Assembly: GCA_040756715.1 (NCBI GenBank)
Contig: JBFLYE010000051.1
Location: 1-10,799 of the forward strand
Source: JBFLYE01 sp040756715 [NCBI: bacterium]
GTDB taxonomy: Bacteria > UBA9089 > UBA9088
Direction: 5' to 3'
Length of the DNA: 10,799 nt
In this document: piece by piece, positions 1 to 7,188 of the stretch
Layout: each line of letters starts with the position of its first letter
Numbering within the stretch: the first letter of the stretch is position 1
Made by a program: the position numbers and the translations under genes
Notes under the pieces: generated by a model
Database searches by the model: none
Told to the model about the DNA's origin: nothing
What the model saw: the letters and a program-made list of their open reading frames with translations, nothing else

Positions 1-6
1 TATACT
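1..6 (+). promoter_or_regulatory. -10 box (TATACT) of the methyltransferase gene, probably leaderless
   Basis: TATACT lies at 1-6, followed by 6 nt and then the ATG at 13. The -35 region would lie outside the window. The same -10/N6/start geometry occurs before the genes at 3090, 4559 and 8560, which is why I call a promoter despite the missing -35. Transcription would start on or beside the A of the ATG, and no Shine-Dalgarno sequence fits in the space. Confidence 0.5.
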
Positions 7-12
7 TGTTAA

Positions 13-1161
13 ATGGAACTAGAAGGATTGTTTTGTCCATATTGTGGGGGGGAGCTTAAGATAAGCGAAATAGAATGGGCAGATGGCATTGTTAAATGCG
101 CCTGTTCAGAATGGCCATTCCTTTCAAACATCCTTATTTTAAAAAAGGGTGATGAAACAAAGAGGGCAATTGAGTATATAAAAAAGGGAAAGCCAGATAA
201 GGCGGCATTTCTCTTTTTGATGAAGGAGAGCAAAAGCCTATTTTTTGCTTGGGCAGCCTTACATAGAATGAGCTTCTTTACCACAATGGGTCTTTGGGGC
301 TACAGATTCTGGACAGAATACACAAGATATAGGTTTTCCTCGCCAACATTTTTATCCTTTATTCCCCTTACCTTTATTATTAAGGATATGCAGGGTGAAA
401 TTTTGGATTTTGGCTGCGGCACAGGCCATAGCTTATTCTTTCTTTCAAAATGGATAGCACCAGAAAGGATTACAGCCATTGACAGGCAATTTTCTGCCCT
501 TTATTTAGCAAAGAAATTCTTCTGTAAGGAGGCAAGGTTTATCTGCCTTGATGGAGATTTCTCCCTTCCCTTTTCCAATAATACATTTTCTAATATCCTC
601 TCTTTGGATTCATTCCATTTTGTAGAAGCAAAGAAGACCTTATCTTCTGAGTTTATGAGAATATTGAAAGATAATGGTACAATATTTCTCTCCCACCTTC
701 ATAACAAAAATAGGGAGAATCCTGTATCAGGCATTCCACTTGCACCCTCTGATTATCTCAGGTTATTTAAAGGAATGGAATACAGGGCAGTTCCGGATTA
801 TAAAATAAAGGAATCCGCTTTTGAAGGAAAGCTAGATATTTCTATAAACGAGGATGTGGGAAACTTTGCCTCCTTTTCCCTTATCCTTACAAAAAACCCA
901 AAAATATTTAAGGAATATGCAATAGATATTCTTGAGAACCTTAAAAATCCCATAATAAATCCAATATATAAATACAAGGAGAAAAAGGCTGGTTTTATTG
1001 TAAAAAGAAGGGGTTTAAGTGGGCTATATAGAAATGAATATCCCGAGGTGGAAACATATATCAAAAAAGAGGCATTTATCTACAAGAGGGATATTGAGGC
1101 AAGGAAAAGGGAGTTATTTACAAAGCTCTTTTTGGTTGATGCACCAGCAGGATATAAATGA
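13..1161 (+). CDS. Class I SAM-dependent methyltransferase with N-terminal zinc-ribbon (Trm112-like) segment
   Basis: A predicted SAM-dependent methyltransferase of 382 residues with unknown substrate. The N-terminus has Cys8, Cys11, Cys29 and Cys31 (CxxC...CxC), a small zinc-ribbon or Trm112-like segment of the kind fused to many bacterial methyltransferases. The Rossmann-type domain spans about residues 125-245. Motif I is ILDFGCGTG (130-138), an acidic residue follows the second strand (ITAIDR, 153-158), LDGDFSLPF is at 179-187, and RILKDNGTIFLSHLHN at 216-231 resembles the Methyltransf_11 strand 4/5 region. The last 130 or so residues are basic and match nothing I recognise; they may recognise the substrate. 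The ATG at 13 is supported by the zinc ribbon lying at the extreme N-terminus and by the -10 box 6 nt upstream. The dNTPase gene follows 37 nt downstream. The fold is secure; the substrate is not. Confidence 0.85.
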   Translation: MELEGLFCPYCGGELKISEIEWADGIVKCACSEWPFLSNILILKKGDETKRAIEYIKKGKPDKAAFLFLMKESKSLFFAWAALHRMSFFTTMGLWGYRFWTEYTRYRFSSPTFLSFIPLTFIIKDMQGEILDFGCGTGHSLFFLSKWIAPERITAIDRQFSALYLAKKFFCKEARFICLDGDFSLPFSNNTFSNILSLDSFHFVEAKKTLSSEFMRILKDNGTIFLSHLHNKNRENPVSGIPLAPSDYLRLFKGMEYRAVPDYKIKESAFEGKLDISINEDVGNFASFSLILTKNPKIFKEYAIDILENLKNPIINPIYKYKEKKAGFIVKRRGLSGLYRNEYPEVETYIKKEAFIYKRDIEARKRELFTKLFLVDAPAGYK

Positions 1162-1178
1162 AAAGTCAAAAGTCAAAA
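1161..1178. repeat. Short tandem repeat, AAAAGTC x2 plus AAAA
   Basis: The heptamer AAAAGTC occurs twice in a row at 1161-1174, followed by AAAA. It starts at the last base of the methyltransferase stop codon and fills half of the 37-nt gap before the dNTPase gene. It may be a small intergenic repeat or chance in A-rich DNA. Confidence 0.4.
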
Positions 1179-1185
1179 TTAAGGT

Positions 1186-1190
1186 AAGGA
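1186..1190 (+). promoter_or_regulatory. Shine-Dalgarno sequence (AAGGA) deciding the dgt start
   Basis: AAGGA ends 8 nt before the ATG at 1199. The same frame is open upstream to 1019 and contains an earlier ATG, but that extension lies inside the methyltransferase gene and has no family similarity. The site favours 1199. No -10-like box sits at the leaderless spacing here, consistent with an operon-internal gene. Confidence 0.6.
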
Positions 1191-1198
1191 TTTATAAA

Positions 1199-2236
1199 AT
1201 GGTGATTAGGGAAATCGTTGAGGATTTTGAGAAAAAGAGGCTCTCAAAATATGCAACCCTCTCAAGCAAGAGTATGGGAAGGGAAAAGGAGGAGGAAGCT
1301 TGCTCGATAAGGACAATATTCCAGAGGGATAGGGACAGGATAATTCATTCAAAGGCATTTAGGGAGCTTAAATATAAAACACAGGTATTCTTACTTCCCG
1401 AGGTAGAATCTATCAGGACAAGGCTTACCCATACGATTGAGGTTGCTCAAATTGCCAGGACAATTGCCAGGGCTTTAAGGCTAAATGAGGATTTAACCGA
1501 GGCAATTGCTCTGGGACACGACCTTGGACATCCTGCATTTGGTCATACAGGCGAGGATGCCTTAAGGGGTGTTTGCCCACTTGGTTTTAATCATTCTGAA
1601 CAATCTTTAAGGATAGTGGAGGTATTAGAGAAGGATGGGGAGGGATTAAACCTTACCTATGAGACAAGAGATGGAATATTAAAGCATTCATTGGGAGAAG
1701 ATGACCTGTTGGCTTACGATTTTAAAAAAGCAGGGCCAATTACACTGGAGGGTGCAATTGTTCTCTTTTCCGACAAAATTGCCTATATAAACCATGATAT
1801 TCAGGATGGAGAGGAGGCAGGACTTATATCAATTGAGGATCTTCCAAAGGAAGAGATAAAGCTATTGGGAAGAAAAAGCTCAGAGAGGATAAACAAGATG
1901 ATCAAGGCTGTGATTACAGAGAGCCTGGAAAAGGATTATATCGGGATGGAAAGGGAGGTTTTAGAGGCAACCGCAAGCTTGAGAGCATATCTTTACAAAA
2001 ACCTATATCAACACCCAAGGATACAGGAGGAGGCAGAAAAGGCAAAGAGGGTTATTGAGGAGCTATATTCGTATTACCTTAAGAATCCAGAGAGGATAGA
2101 GGAGAAATTTTGGTTTCTTAAAAATGTACCAATTGAAAGGCTTATCTCTGATTATATCGTAAGCCTTTCTGATATGTCTGCCCTCAATTCATACAAAAGT
2201 ATATTCTTCCCCATTCCATGGAAAGAAGCAAAGTAA
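1199..2236 (+). CDS. dgt: Deoxyguanosinetriphosphate triphosphohydrolase-like HD-domain protein (dNTPase)
   Basis: Hydrolyses dNTPs to deoxynucleosides and triphosphate; a cytosolic HD-superfamily enzyme that controls dNTP pools. Read from the ATG at 1199 it has 345 residues, typical of the shorter Dgt-like (type 2) subfamily. The metal-binding HD set is intact: His78 in RLTHTIEV, His107-Asp108 in GHDLGHPAFGHTGE, and Asp182 in LFSDKIAYINHD. The conserved FQRDRDRIIHSKAFRELKYK segment (41-60) and the R-T-R-L-T-H run are also present. Another ATG lies 60 codons upstream, but those residues overlap the methyltransferase gene and resemble nothing in the family. The HTH protein follows 16 nt after the stop. 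The family is certain; preference for dGTP over other dNTPs cannot be read from sequence. Confidence 0.93.
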   Translation: MVIREIVEDFEKKRLSKYATLSSKSMGREKEEEACSIRTIFQRDRDRIIHSKAFRELKYKTQVFLLPEVESIRTRLTHTIEVAQIARTIARALRLNEDLTEAIALGHDLGHPAFGHTGEDALRGVCPLGFNHSEQSLRIVEVLEKDGEGLNLTYETRDGILKHSLGEDDLLAYDFKKAGPITLEGAIVLFSDKIAYINHDIQDGEEAGLISIEDLPKEEIKLLGRKSSERINKMIKAVITESLEKDYIGMEREVLEATASLRAYLYKNLYQHPRIQEEAEKAKRVIEELYSYYLKNPERIEEKFWFLKNVPIERLISDYIVSLSDMSALNSYKSIFFPIPWKEAK

Positions 2237-2239
2237 TTT

Positions 2240-2243
2240 AGGA
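2240..2243 (+). promoter_or_regulatory. Shine-Dalgarno-like AGGA favouring a TTG start
   Basis: AGGA ends 9 nt before the TTG at 2253 and 15 nt before the ATG at 2259. The spacing favours TTG. The two starts differ by only two residues. Confidence 0.4.
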
Positions 2244-2252
2244 TTTATTAAA

Positions 2253-2582
2253 TTGAATATGCAAATAGGAAAAGTTCTTAAAGAAAAAAGGGAGAATATG
2301 GGATTGACCCTTGAGGAGATAGAAAGGAGGATGTTTGTCTCAAAAAGGTATCTTTCTTCACTTGAGAATGATGATATATCTGTTTTTCCCAAGGTCTCAT
2401 CTGCTATCCAAATGATTAGGCAATATGCCAGATTTCTTGGCTTTGAAGACTTTGAGATAGCAAACATGGTAAAAAATTTCAATCCCAGAATAAGACCTTC
2501 AATAATTCTTTTTGGACCACTTGTCTATATTATCCTCCTTCTTATCCTCCTTGTGATAGCCATTATCGCGATAAATCTATAA
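2253..2582 (+). CDS. Short RodZ-like protein: N-terminal HTH_25/XRE domain plus one transmembrane helix
   Basis: 109 residues (TTG start; 107 from the ATG at 2259). Residues 3-68 form a Cro/C1-type helix-turn-helix of the HTH_25 class: IGKVLKEKRENMGLTLEEIE is typical of RodZ and related membrane-anchored HTH proteins, and a YARFLGF-type segment follows. Residues about 84-108 are a continuous hydrophobic helix ending at the C-terminus. Full RodZ carries a long periplasmic region (DUF4115) after the membrane helix; none is present here. The protein could scaffold MreB-type cytoskeleton on the cytoplasmic side only, or be a membrane-tethered regulator. It ends directly against pgpA (TAA then ATG, no gap). 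In many bacteria a RodZ-like gene lies near pgsA/cinA genes, so the pgpA neighbour fits. Function is inferred. Confidence 0.75.
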   Translation: MNMQIGKVLKEKRENMGLTLEEIERRMFVSKRYLSSLENDDISVFPKVSSAIQMIRQYARFLGFEDFEIANMVKNFNPRIRPSIILFGPLVYIILLLILLVIAIIAINL

Positions 2583-3035
2583 ATGAAAAAGCTCATTCTT
2601 TTTACAGCCTATGGCTTTGGATTGGGAAAGATGCCTATTATCCCAGCAACCTTTGGAACATTGATTGGTGTTTTAATCTTTCTTCTTGCAAGCCAACAAA
2701 AGATACTTTATCTTCTTATAACCCTCTTGGTTACAATAGGAGGAATAAAAATAGCAGAGATTGCTGAAGATGCCTCAAAAATAAAGGATGACAGGAGGAT
2801 AGTCATAGATGAGGTGGCGGGTTTTTTGATAACAATGATTGGCATGGCAAATTCTCTTTTCTATCTTTTTTTAGGATTTTTCCTCTTTAGAGCTCTAGAT
2901 ATTATAAAGCCCTTTCCCATTCGCTATTCCCAAAGGCTCAAAGCCGGGCTTGGAATTATGATGGATGATGTCCTGGCAGGGATTTTTTCCTGTATTATTC
3001 TTAATCTTATCCATTACTTTTACCGCTTTTCTTAA
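2583..3035 (+). CDS. pgpA: Phosphatidylglycerophosphatase A
   Basis: Dephosphorylates phosphatidylglycerophosphate to phosphatidylglycerol at the inner membrane, the last step of PG synthesis. At 150 residues it has the usual family length. All four PgpA signatures are visible: GFGLGKMPIIPATFGT (11-26), DDRRIVIDEVAG (69-80), FRALDIIKPFPI (102-113) and GLGIMMDDVLAG (122-133), with hydrophobic membrane segments between them. The usual Pro-Gly of the first motif is Pro-Ala here. The ATG abuts the stop of the HTH gene and lacks a Shine-Dalgarno sequence, so translational coupling is likely. Confidence 0.92.
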   Translation: MKKLILFTAYGFGLGKMPIIPATFGTLIGVLIFLLASQQKILYLLITLLVTIGGIKIAEIAEDASKIKDDRRIVIDEVAGFLITMIGMANSLFYLFLGFFLFRALDIIKPFPIRYSQRLKAGLGIMMDDVLAGIFSCIILNLIHYFYRFS

Positions 3036-3054
3036 AATTTATTCTGGATAAAAG

Positions 3055-3083
3055 ATGATAACATCTTAGAAAGATTGTATAAT
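3055..3083 (+). promoter_or_regulatory. Promoter of the cupin/GMP operon, leaderless geometry
   Basis: The -35-like ATGATA (3055-3060, 4 of 6 to TTGACA) is followed by a 17-nt spacer and a perfect TATAAT (3078-3083). The ATG begins 6 nt after the -10 box, so the transcript would begin at or next to the start codon. No Shine-Dalgarno sequence is present. Confidence 0.6.
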
Positions 3084-3089
3084 CTTTAA

Positions 3090-3428
3090 ATGATCTTTGA
3101 AGAGAAACCGTGGGGAAGGTATGATGTCTTGGATTCTGGAAAGAATTTTAAGGTAAAGAGGATAAAGGTTTATCCTGGCCATAGATTAAGCCTTCAGCTT
3201 CACCACAAAAGGTCTGAACATTGGGTTGTTGTATCGGGATGTGCAAATGTCAGGGTTTCTGATAAGGAGCTAATCCTTAAAAGTGGAGATTGTGTTTTTA
3301 TTCCTGTATCCTCTCCCCATCGCTTAGAAAACAAAGGAAAAGAAGACCTTGTTGTTATTGAAATAGCCTTTGGAGATTATATAGAAGAAGATGATATTGA
3401 AAGAATAGAGGATGATTATGGAAGATAA
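3090..3428 (+). CDS. Cupin protein, stand-alone type II phosphomannose isomerase domain
   Basis: A 112-residue single-domain cupin matching the C-terminal mannose-6-phosphate isomerase domain of bifunctional ManC/AlgA enzymes. It probably interconverts fructose-6-phosphate and mannose-6-phosphate using a bound metal. Seen directly: PWGRYDVLD (7-15), PGHRLSLQLHHKRSEHWVVV (29-48) with the His/Glu metal ligands, GDCVFIPVSSPHRLENKG (86-103), and the family's C-terminal IEEDDIERIEDDYGR. In most bacteria this domain follows the guanylyltransferase in a single polypeptide of about 470 residues. Here it is separate, precedes the guanylyltransferase, and overlaps it. It starts a new transcription unit by its own promoter. 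Confidence 0.87.
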   Translation: MIFEEKPWGRYDVLDSGKNFKVKRIKVYPGHRLSLQLHHKRSEHWVVVSGCANVRVSDKELILKSGDCVFIPVSSPHRLENKGKEDLVVIEIAFGDYIEEDDIERIEDDYGR

Positions 3429-4425
3429 TACATATGTTGTTATTTTGGTGGGAGGGCCTGGAAAGAGGCTTTGGCCCCTTTCCACAAAAGAAAAGCCAAA
3501 GCCATTCCTTCCTTTAATAACAGAAAAGCCTTTAATAAAAGAAACCCTAGATAGGGTCTCTGATATATTTTCATCTAAGCAAATAAGGTTTGTTTTATCC
3601 AAAGAGCATAAAAATCTTGCTCAAAAGATATTTCCTTGGTCATCTTGTGAAAACTATATCATTGAGCCAGAGCCAAGGGATACCGCAGCGGCAATTGGCC
3701 TGACCTGCTTTAGCCTTCCTCCTAATTCCACATTGCTTGTTTTATCATCCGACCATTATATTTCTGAGAATAAAGCCTTTCAAAAGGGCCTTATCTCGGG
3801 AATAAAATTTTTAGAAGAAAACCCAGATTTTGTCTTGGTCTTTGGGATAAAGCCAGAAAGGCCAGAAACAGGCTATGGCTATATTGAAAAAGAAAGCCTT
3901 CTGAAAGAAAACATCTACAAGGTAGCCAGGTTTGTGGAAAAGCCAGATTATGAAAAGGCGAGGAAATATATAAAAAACCCAAATTATTTTTGGAACTCGG
4001 GGATTTTTATCTTTAAAAATAAAACGATGCAGAGCCATTTTAAAAAATTTCTTCCTGAGCATTTTAGGGTTCTTTCCGAAGGTAATCTTAAGGAATTCAA
4101 GAAGTTAAAGAAAGTTTCCATTGACTATGGTATAATGGAGCAGATTAAAAACATTGGAATGATTGAGGGAGATTTTTTGTGGGATGATATGGGAGGATAT
4201 TCCTCCCTTTTAAGGGTTCATAAGAAAGATGAAAGTAGCAACATTGTCTTTGGCAATCATAAGGGGATTGAGACAAAGGATTGCATTATCTATTCAGAAA
4301 ATGGTAATATTGGAACCATGGGAATCTCAAATCTTGTGATTGCATATTCAAAGGGGAATATCCTGGTTGCCTCAAGGGATAGATTGGATGAAATAAAAAG
4401 GCTGGTTGATATTATCGATGAATAA
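3418..4425 (+). CDS. manC: Mannose-1-phosphate guanylyltransferase (short form, no PMI domain)
   Basis: Makes GDP-mannose from mannose-1-phosphate and GTP for glycan or polysaccharide synthesis. Read from the ATG at 3418 it has 335 residues. Signatures: GGPGKRLWPLS (12-22), PKPF with catalytic-type Lys28, EPEPRDTAAAIG (83-94), SSDHYI (110-115), the TGYGYIE segment (151-157), FVEKPD (172-177) and WNSGIFIFK (192-200). The C-terminal GDFLWDDMGGYSSL matches the family's end. An in-frame ATG at 3412 is possible, but GAGG (3408-3411) stands 6 nt before 3418 and abuts 3412, which favours 3418. Either start overlaps the cupin gene in another frame, so the two are probably translationally coupled. The gene symbol is by homology; AlgA-type names are equally valid. 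Confidence 0.9.
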   Translation: MEDNTYVVILVGGPGKRLWPLSTKEKPKPFLPLITEKPLIKETLDRVSDIFSSKQIRFVLSKEHKNLAQKIFPWSSCENYIIEPEPRDTAAAIGLTCFSLPPNSTLLVLSSDHYISENKAFQKGLISGIKFLEENPDFVLVFGIKPERPETGYGYIEKESLLKENIYKVARFVEKPDYEKARKYIKNPNYFWNSGIFIFKNKTMQSHFKKFLPEHFRVLSEGNLKEFKKLKKVSIDYGIMEQIKNIGMIEGDFLWDDMGGYSSLLRVHKKDESSNIVFGNHKGIETKDCIIYSENGNIGTMGISNLVIAYSKGNILVASRDRLDEIKRLVDIIDE

Positions 4426-4523
4426 ATTGCGGATGTGTTTAGGTAGACAAGAAGAAGATTTGAATTTGCTTTTTTGATTTCGGAGTTCATTTGTTCCCTT
4501 AAAGCATACTTTACAAGAAATAT
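4426..4523 (+). other. Intergenic spacer between the GDP-mannose module and the EF-G-like gene
   Basis: About 100 nt with no plausible coding sequence. It contains GGATGTGTTTAGGT (4431-4444), a 12/14 match to the terminal repeat of the element at 10151. I looked for a terminator after the manC stop and found no stable stem followed by a T-run; the T-rich runs at 4469-4476 and 4528-4536 lack a stem. Confidence 0.4.
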
Positions 4524-4552
4524 TTGCCTTTTTTTTCAATATATTATATAAT
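4524..4552 (+). promoter_or_regulatory. Promoter of the EF-G-like gene, leaderless geometry
   Basis: TTGCCT (4524-4529), a 17-nt spacer and a perfect TATAAT (4547-4552), then exactly 6 nt to the GTG start at 4559. This is a good sigma-70 match with a start site on the initiator codon. There is no Shine-Dalgarno sequence. Confidence 0.7.
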
Positions 4553-4558
4553 ACGCTT

Positions 4559-6538
4559 GTGTATTCCTCTGATAAGATTCGTAATATTGCCCTCGTTTCC
4601 CATAGAGGGGCAGGAAAAACATCTTTAGCGGAAGCCCTTTTATTCAAAACAGGAAAAATAGATAGGCTTGGCTCGGTTGATTTAGAAACAAGCTTTTTTG
4701 ATTATGGAGAGGAAGAAAGAAAGAGAAAGACAACCATATCATCAAATATAGGCTTTTTTGAATACAAGGGGTATAAAATAAACATTATTGACACCCCTGG
4801 CTATTTTGATTTTATCGGTGAGGTAAGGGCAGGATTAAGGGCGGTTGAGGGTGTAATCCTTCTTATAGATGCTGAAGCAGGTGTTCAAGTAGGAACAGAG
4901 AATGTGGGAAAAATTGCAGCCGAATATAACCTTCCCCTCCTTATTTTTATCAATAAGCTTGATAAGGAGAATGCCGATTTTAATAAAACAATTGAGCAGA
5001 TAAGAAAAAAGCTCTCTCCTTCCTCTCCTTGCTTATTCATTCCCAATGGAAGGGGAGCTAATTTTTCATCCATAAGGGATGTTTTAAAAGAGGATTGCCC
5101 TGAAAAAGAGAGGCTTCTTGAAGCAATATCTGAAACAGACGATAAACTCCTTGAGAAATATTTGGAAAAGGGTGAGCTTTCATCTTCCGAGATTATGGAG
5201 GGGCTTACCTCTGGGATTAGAGAAAGAAAAATATTCCCTATCCTTTGTGGCTCATCTTTAAAAGAAATAGGGATAACAGAGCTACTTGATGCCATTATTT
5301 CATTTATTCCGGCCTATCACAAAACCATAGCATTAAATCCAGAAAACAAGGAGGTATTGGTGAACAAGGATAGCCCATTTTCTGGCTTTGTCTTTAAGGT
5401 AATTTCAGATCCCCATGTAGGCGAGCTTACATTTGTTAAGGTTTTATCCTTTAAGATGGAATCGGGGTGCGAGGTTTATAATTCAAGACAAAAACACAAA
5501 GAAAAATTGGGTCATCTTATGTTTGTTTGTGGAAAGACAAGACAGGATATCTCAGGAATTCCTGCGGGTGATATAGGCGTTGCGGTTAAGCTTAAAGGGG
5601 TGAAAATCTCTGATACCTTATGTGACCCAAGGTATTTGATAACATTTCCCGAGATTAAATTTCCCGAGCAGAGTATCTCGCTTGCCATAAACCCAAAGAC
5701 AAAGCAAGATCAGGAGAGGGTAAGTAATGGCTTACACAAGCTCTCTGAAGAAGACCCAACATTTACATCCCATTATGATGTTGAGCTTTCTCAAACAATC
5801 ATCTCGGGTATGGGTGAATTGCACCTTGAGATTATGTTGGATAAATTAAAACACAGGTTTCAAGTAGAGGTTAATGTAGAAAAGCCAAGGATTCCATATC
5901 GGGAATCAATAAAAATAAGGGCATCGGGAGAGGGAAAATACAAAAGGCAAACCGGTGGCAGGGGTCAATATGGCCATAGCCTTATCCACATAGAGCCACT
6001 TACTCTAAATAGTGAAGAGCCATTCGTCTTTGAAAATAAAATCTTTGGTGGAGCAATCCCTGCAAAGTATATCCCTGCGGTTGAAAAGGGTGTAAAGGAG
6101 GCAATGGATAAAGGAATTTTGGCAGGATATCCGGTAAAATGGGTAAAGGTTATCCTCTATGATGGCTCATTCCATGAGGTTGATTCCTCTGATATTGCCT
6201 TTCAGCTTGCCGGTTCATTTGCCTTTAAGGATGCATTTTCCAAGGCAAGTGCCTATCTTCTTGAGCCTATTATGGAGGTTGATGTCTATAGCCCAGAGGA
6301 ATATACAGGTGATATAGTATCTGACTTGAATGGAAGGAGGGGAAGGATATTAGGGATTGAAGGCGAGCGTATCCAGGCATTTGTTCCCCAAGCTGAAATG
6401 TATAAATATTCCACAAGCTTAAGGTCGCAGACGCAGGGAAGGGCAAGCTATACAATGAGATTTTCCCACTATGAGGAGGTTCCAAGCCATATAAGTAGCA
6501 AGATTATAGAAGAAAGGCAGGAGAAAACAAAATCTTAA
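4559..6538 (+). CDS. EF-G-like translational GTPase (EF-G2/FusA2 type, non-canonical)
   Basis: 659 residues, slightly shorter than canonical EF-G (about 690). Domain order is G, II, III, IV, V. The P-loop is SHRGAGKT (14-21) where EF-G has AHIDAGKT. Switch I is ERKRKTTI (53-60) instead of ERGITI. Switch II is DTPGYFDF (78-85), with Tyr82 replacing the catalytic His of DTPGHVDF. NKLD (132-135) is intact. Domain IV carries RQTGGRGQYGH (about 463-473) and the C-terminus ends with the typical GRASYTM...YEEVP segment. The DTPGY form marks the EF-G-like subgroup that includes mycobacterial FusA2/EF-G2, for which GTP binding without normal GTPase activity has been reported. It is therefore probably not the main translocase; its role may be in ribosome recycling, stress or hibernation (inference). 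The GTG start is supported by the promoter and by the family N-terminus (SDKIRNIALVSH). Confidence 0.88.
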   Translation: MYSSDKIRNIALVSHRGAGKTSLAEALLFKTGKIDRLGSVDLETSFFDYGEEERKRKTTISSNIGFFEYKGYKINIIDTPGYFDFIGEVRAGLRAVEGVILLIDAEAGVQVGTENVGKIAAEYNLPLLIFINKLDKENADFNKTIEQIRKKLSPSSPCLFIPNGRGANFSSIRDVLKEDCPEKERLLEAISETDDKLLEKYLEKGELSSSEIMEGLTSGIRERKIFPILCGSSLKEIGITELLDAIISFIPAYHKTIALNPENKEVLVNKDSPFSGFVFKVISDPHVGELTFVKVLSFKMESGCEVYNSRQKHKEKLGHLMFVCGKTRQDISGIPAGDIGVAVKLKGVKISDTLCDPRYLITFPEIKFPEQSISLAINPKTKQDQERVSNGLHKLSEEDPTFTSHYDVELSQTIISGMGELHLEIMLDKLKHRFQVEVNVEKPRIPYRESIKIRASGEGKYKRQTGGRGQYGHSLIHIEPLTLNSEEPFVFENKIFGGAIPAKYIPAVEKGVKEAMDKGILAGYPVKWVKVILYDGSFHEVDSSDIAFQLAGSFAFKDAFSKASAYLLEPIMEVDVYSPEEYTGDIVSDLNGRRGRILGIEGERIQAFVPQAEMYKYSTSLRSQTQGRASYTMRFSHYEEVPSHISSKIIEERQEKTKS

Positions 6539-6540
6539 AA

Positions 6541-7185
6541 TTATACGATTGCCTTTGCAAGAAAAAGGTCAAAGGCGGTGGTAATTTTAATATTTTTCTC
6601 CTCCCCTCCGACAATTTTTACCTTAAACCCTGCCTTTTCAACCAAGCTTGCACAATCCGTTCCATAAAATCCAGATTCGTATGCCTTTTTATAGGAGGAT
6701 AGGATTATCTCTTTCTTAAAACCCTGCGGTGTCTGAATAAGCCATAAATTTTCCCTGTTTAAGGTGTTTAAAACCCAACCATCCTTTACCATTTTTACCG
6801 TTGAGCTACTTTTAATGCCAGGAACAGCCGCTCCCTCATCTTTTGCAGAAGAAATAATCCGCTCTATTAAATCTTTACTTACAAATGGCCTCGCACCATC
6901 GTGGATAATCACAATCTCTGTATCTTTATCCAACATCTTTAGCCCATTATAAACAGAATCCTGCCTTTTTTCTCCGCCAATGGCTATTTTTTTTATCCCG
7001 AAGATATTGTTTTCCTTCCACCAATTGAGCCTTTTTTCAGAGACAACAAGGATAATAGATGAAACAGCCTTTAACATCGCCTCTATTGTATAGAATATAA
7101 GGGGCTTTCCCTTTAATGGAAAATATAATTTATCCCTTTTTGTCCTCTTAGACCTTCCTGCTGAGACAATTATTGCCTCTGTCAT
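6541..7185 (-). CDS. ispD: 2-C-methyl-D-erythritol 4-phosphate cytidylyltransferase
   Basis: Third step of the MEP isoprenoid pathway: MEP plus CTP gives CDP-ME. 214 residues, slightly short for IspD (usually 225-240). Seen: IIVSAGRSKRTKRDK (5-19) with Arg14 and Lys19 in the place of the catalytic Arg/Lys of the GxGxRM...PKQ loop, although the second Gly and the Met are replaced; GGEKRQDSVYNGL (70-82); HDGARP (95-100, usually HDAARP); QTPQGF (151-156); TDCASLVE (176-183); and NIKIT (198-202). The loop is shorter than in E. coli, but all catalytic positions seem present. It follows the AtpZ-like gene by 3 nt without a clear Shine-Dalgarno sequence. It converges on the EF-G-like gene with only 2 nt between the two stops and no visible terminator. 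Confidence 0.88.
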   Translation of the reverse strand: MTEAIIVSAGRSKRTKRDKLYFPLKGKPLIFYTIEAMLKAVSSIILVVSEKRLNWWKENNIFGIKKIAIGGEKRQDSVYNGLKMLDKDTEIVIIHDGARPFVSKDLIERIISSAKDEGAAVPGIKSSSTVKMVKDGWVLNTLNRENLWLIQTPQGFKKEIILSSYKKAYESGFYGTDCASLVEKAGFKVKIVGGEEKNIKITTAFDLFLAKAIV

Positions 7186-7188
7186 TTT

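Noticed and set aside
1019-1198. 60-residue N-terminal extension of the dGTPase-like protein
   Set aside because: It overlaps the methyltransferase gene in another frame and resembles nothing in the family; the Shine-Dalgarno sequence at 1186-1190 fits the ATG at 1199.
2563-2574. Perfect 12-bp palindrome TTATCGCGATAA, possible operator before pgpA
   Set aside because: It lies inside the codons of the HTH gene's membrane helix, has no promoter beside it, and no second copy in the window.
4885-5295. Long minus-strand open frame antisense to the EF-G-like gene
   Set aside because: Serine-rich shadow of a well-conserved coding region; no start signal or recognisable domain.
6513-6556. Bidirectional terminator between the convergent EF-G-like and ispD genes (AAAGGCA ... 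TGCCTTT)
   Set aside because: Only a 7-bp stem with a 30-nt loop and no T-run; it lies within the coding ends and is probably chance.
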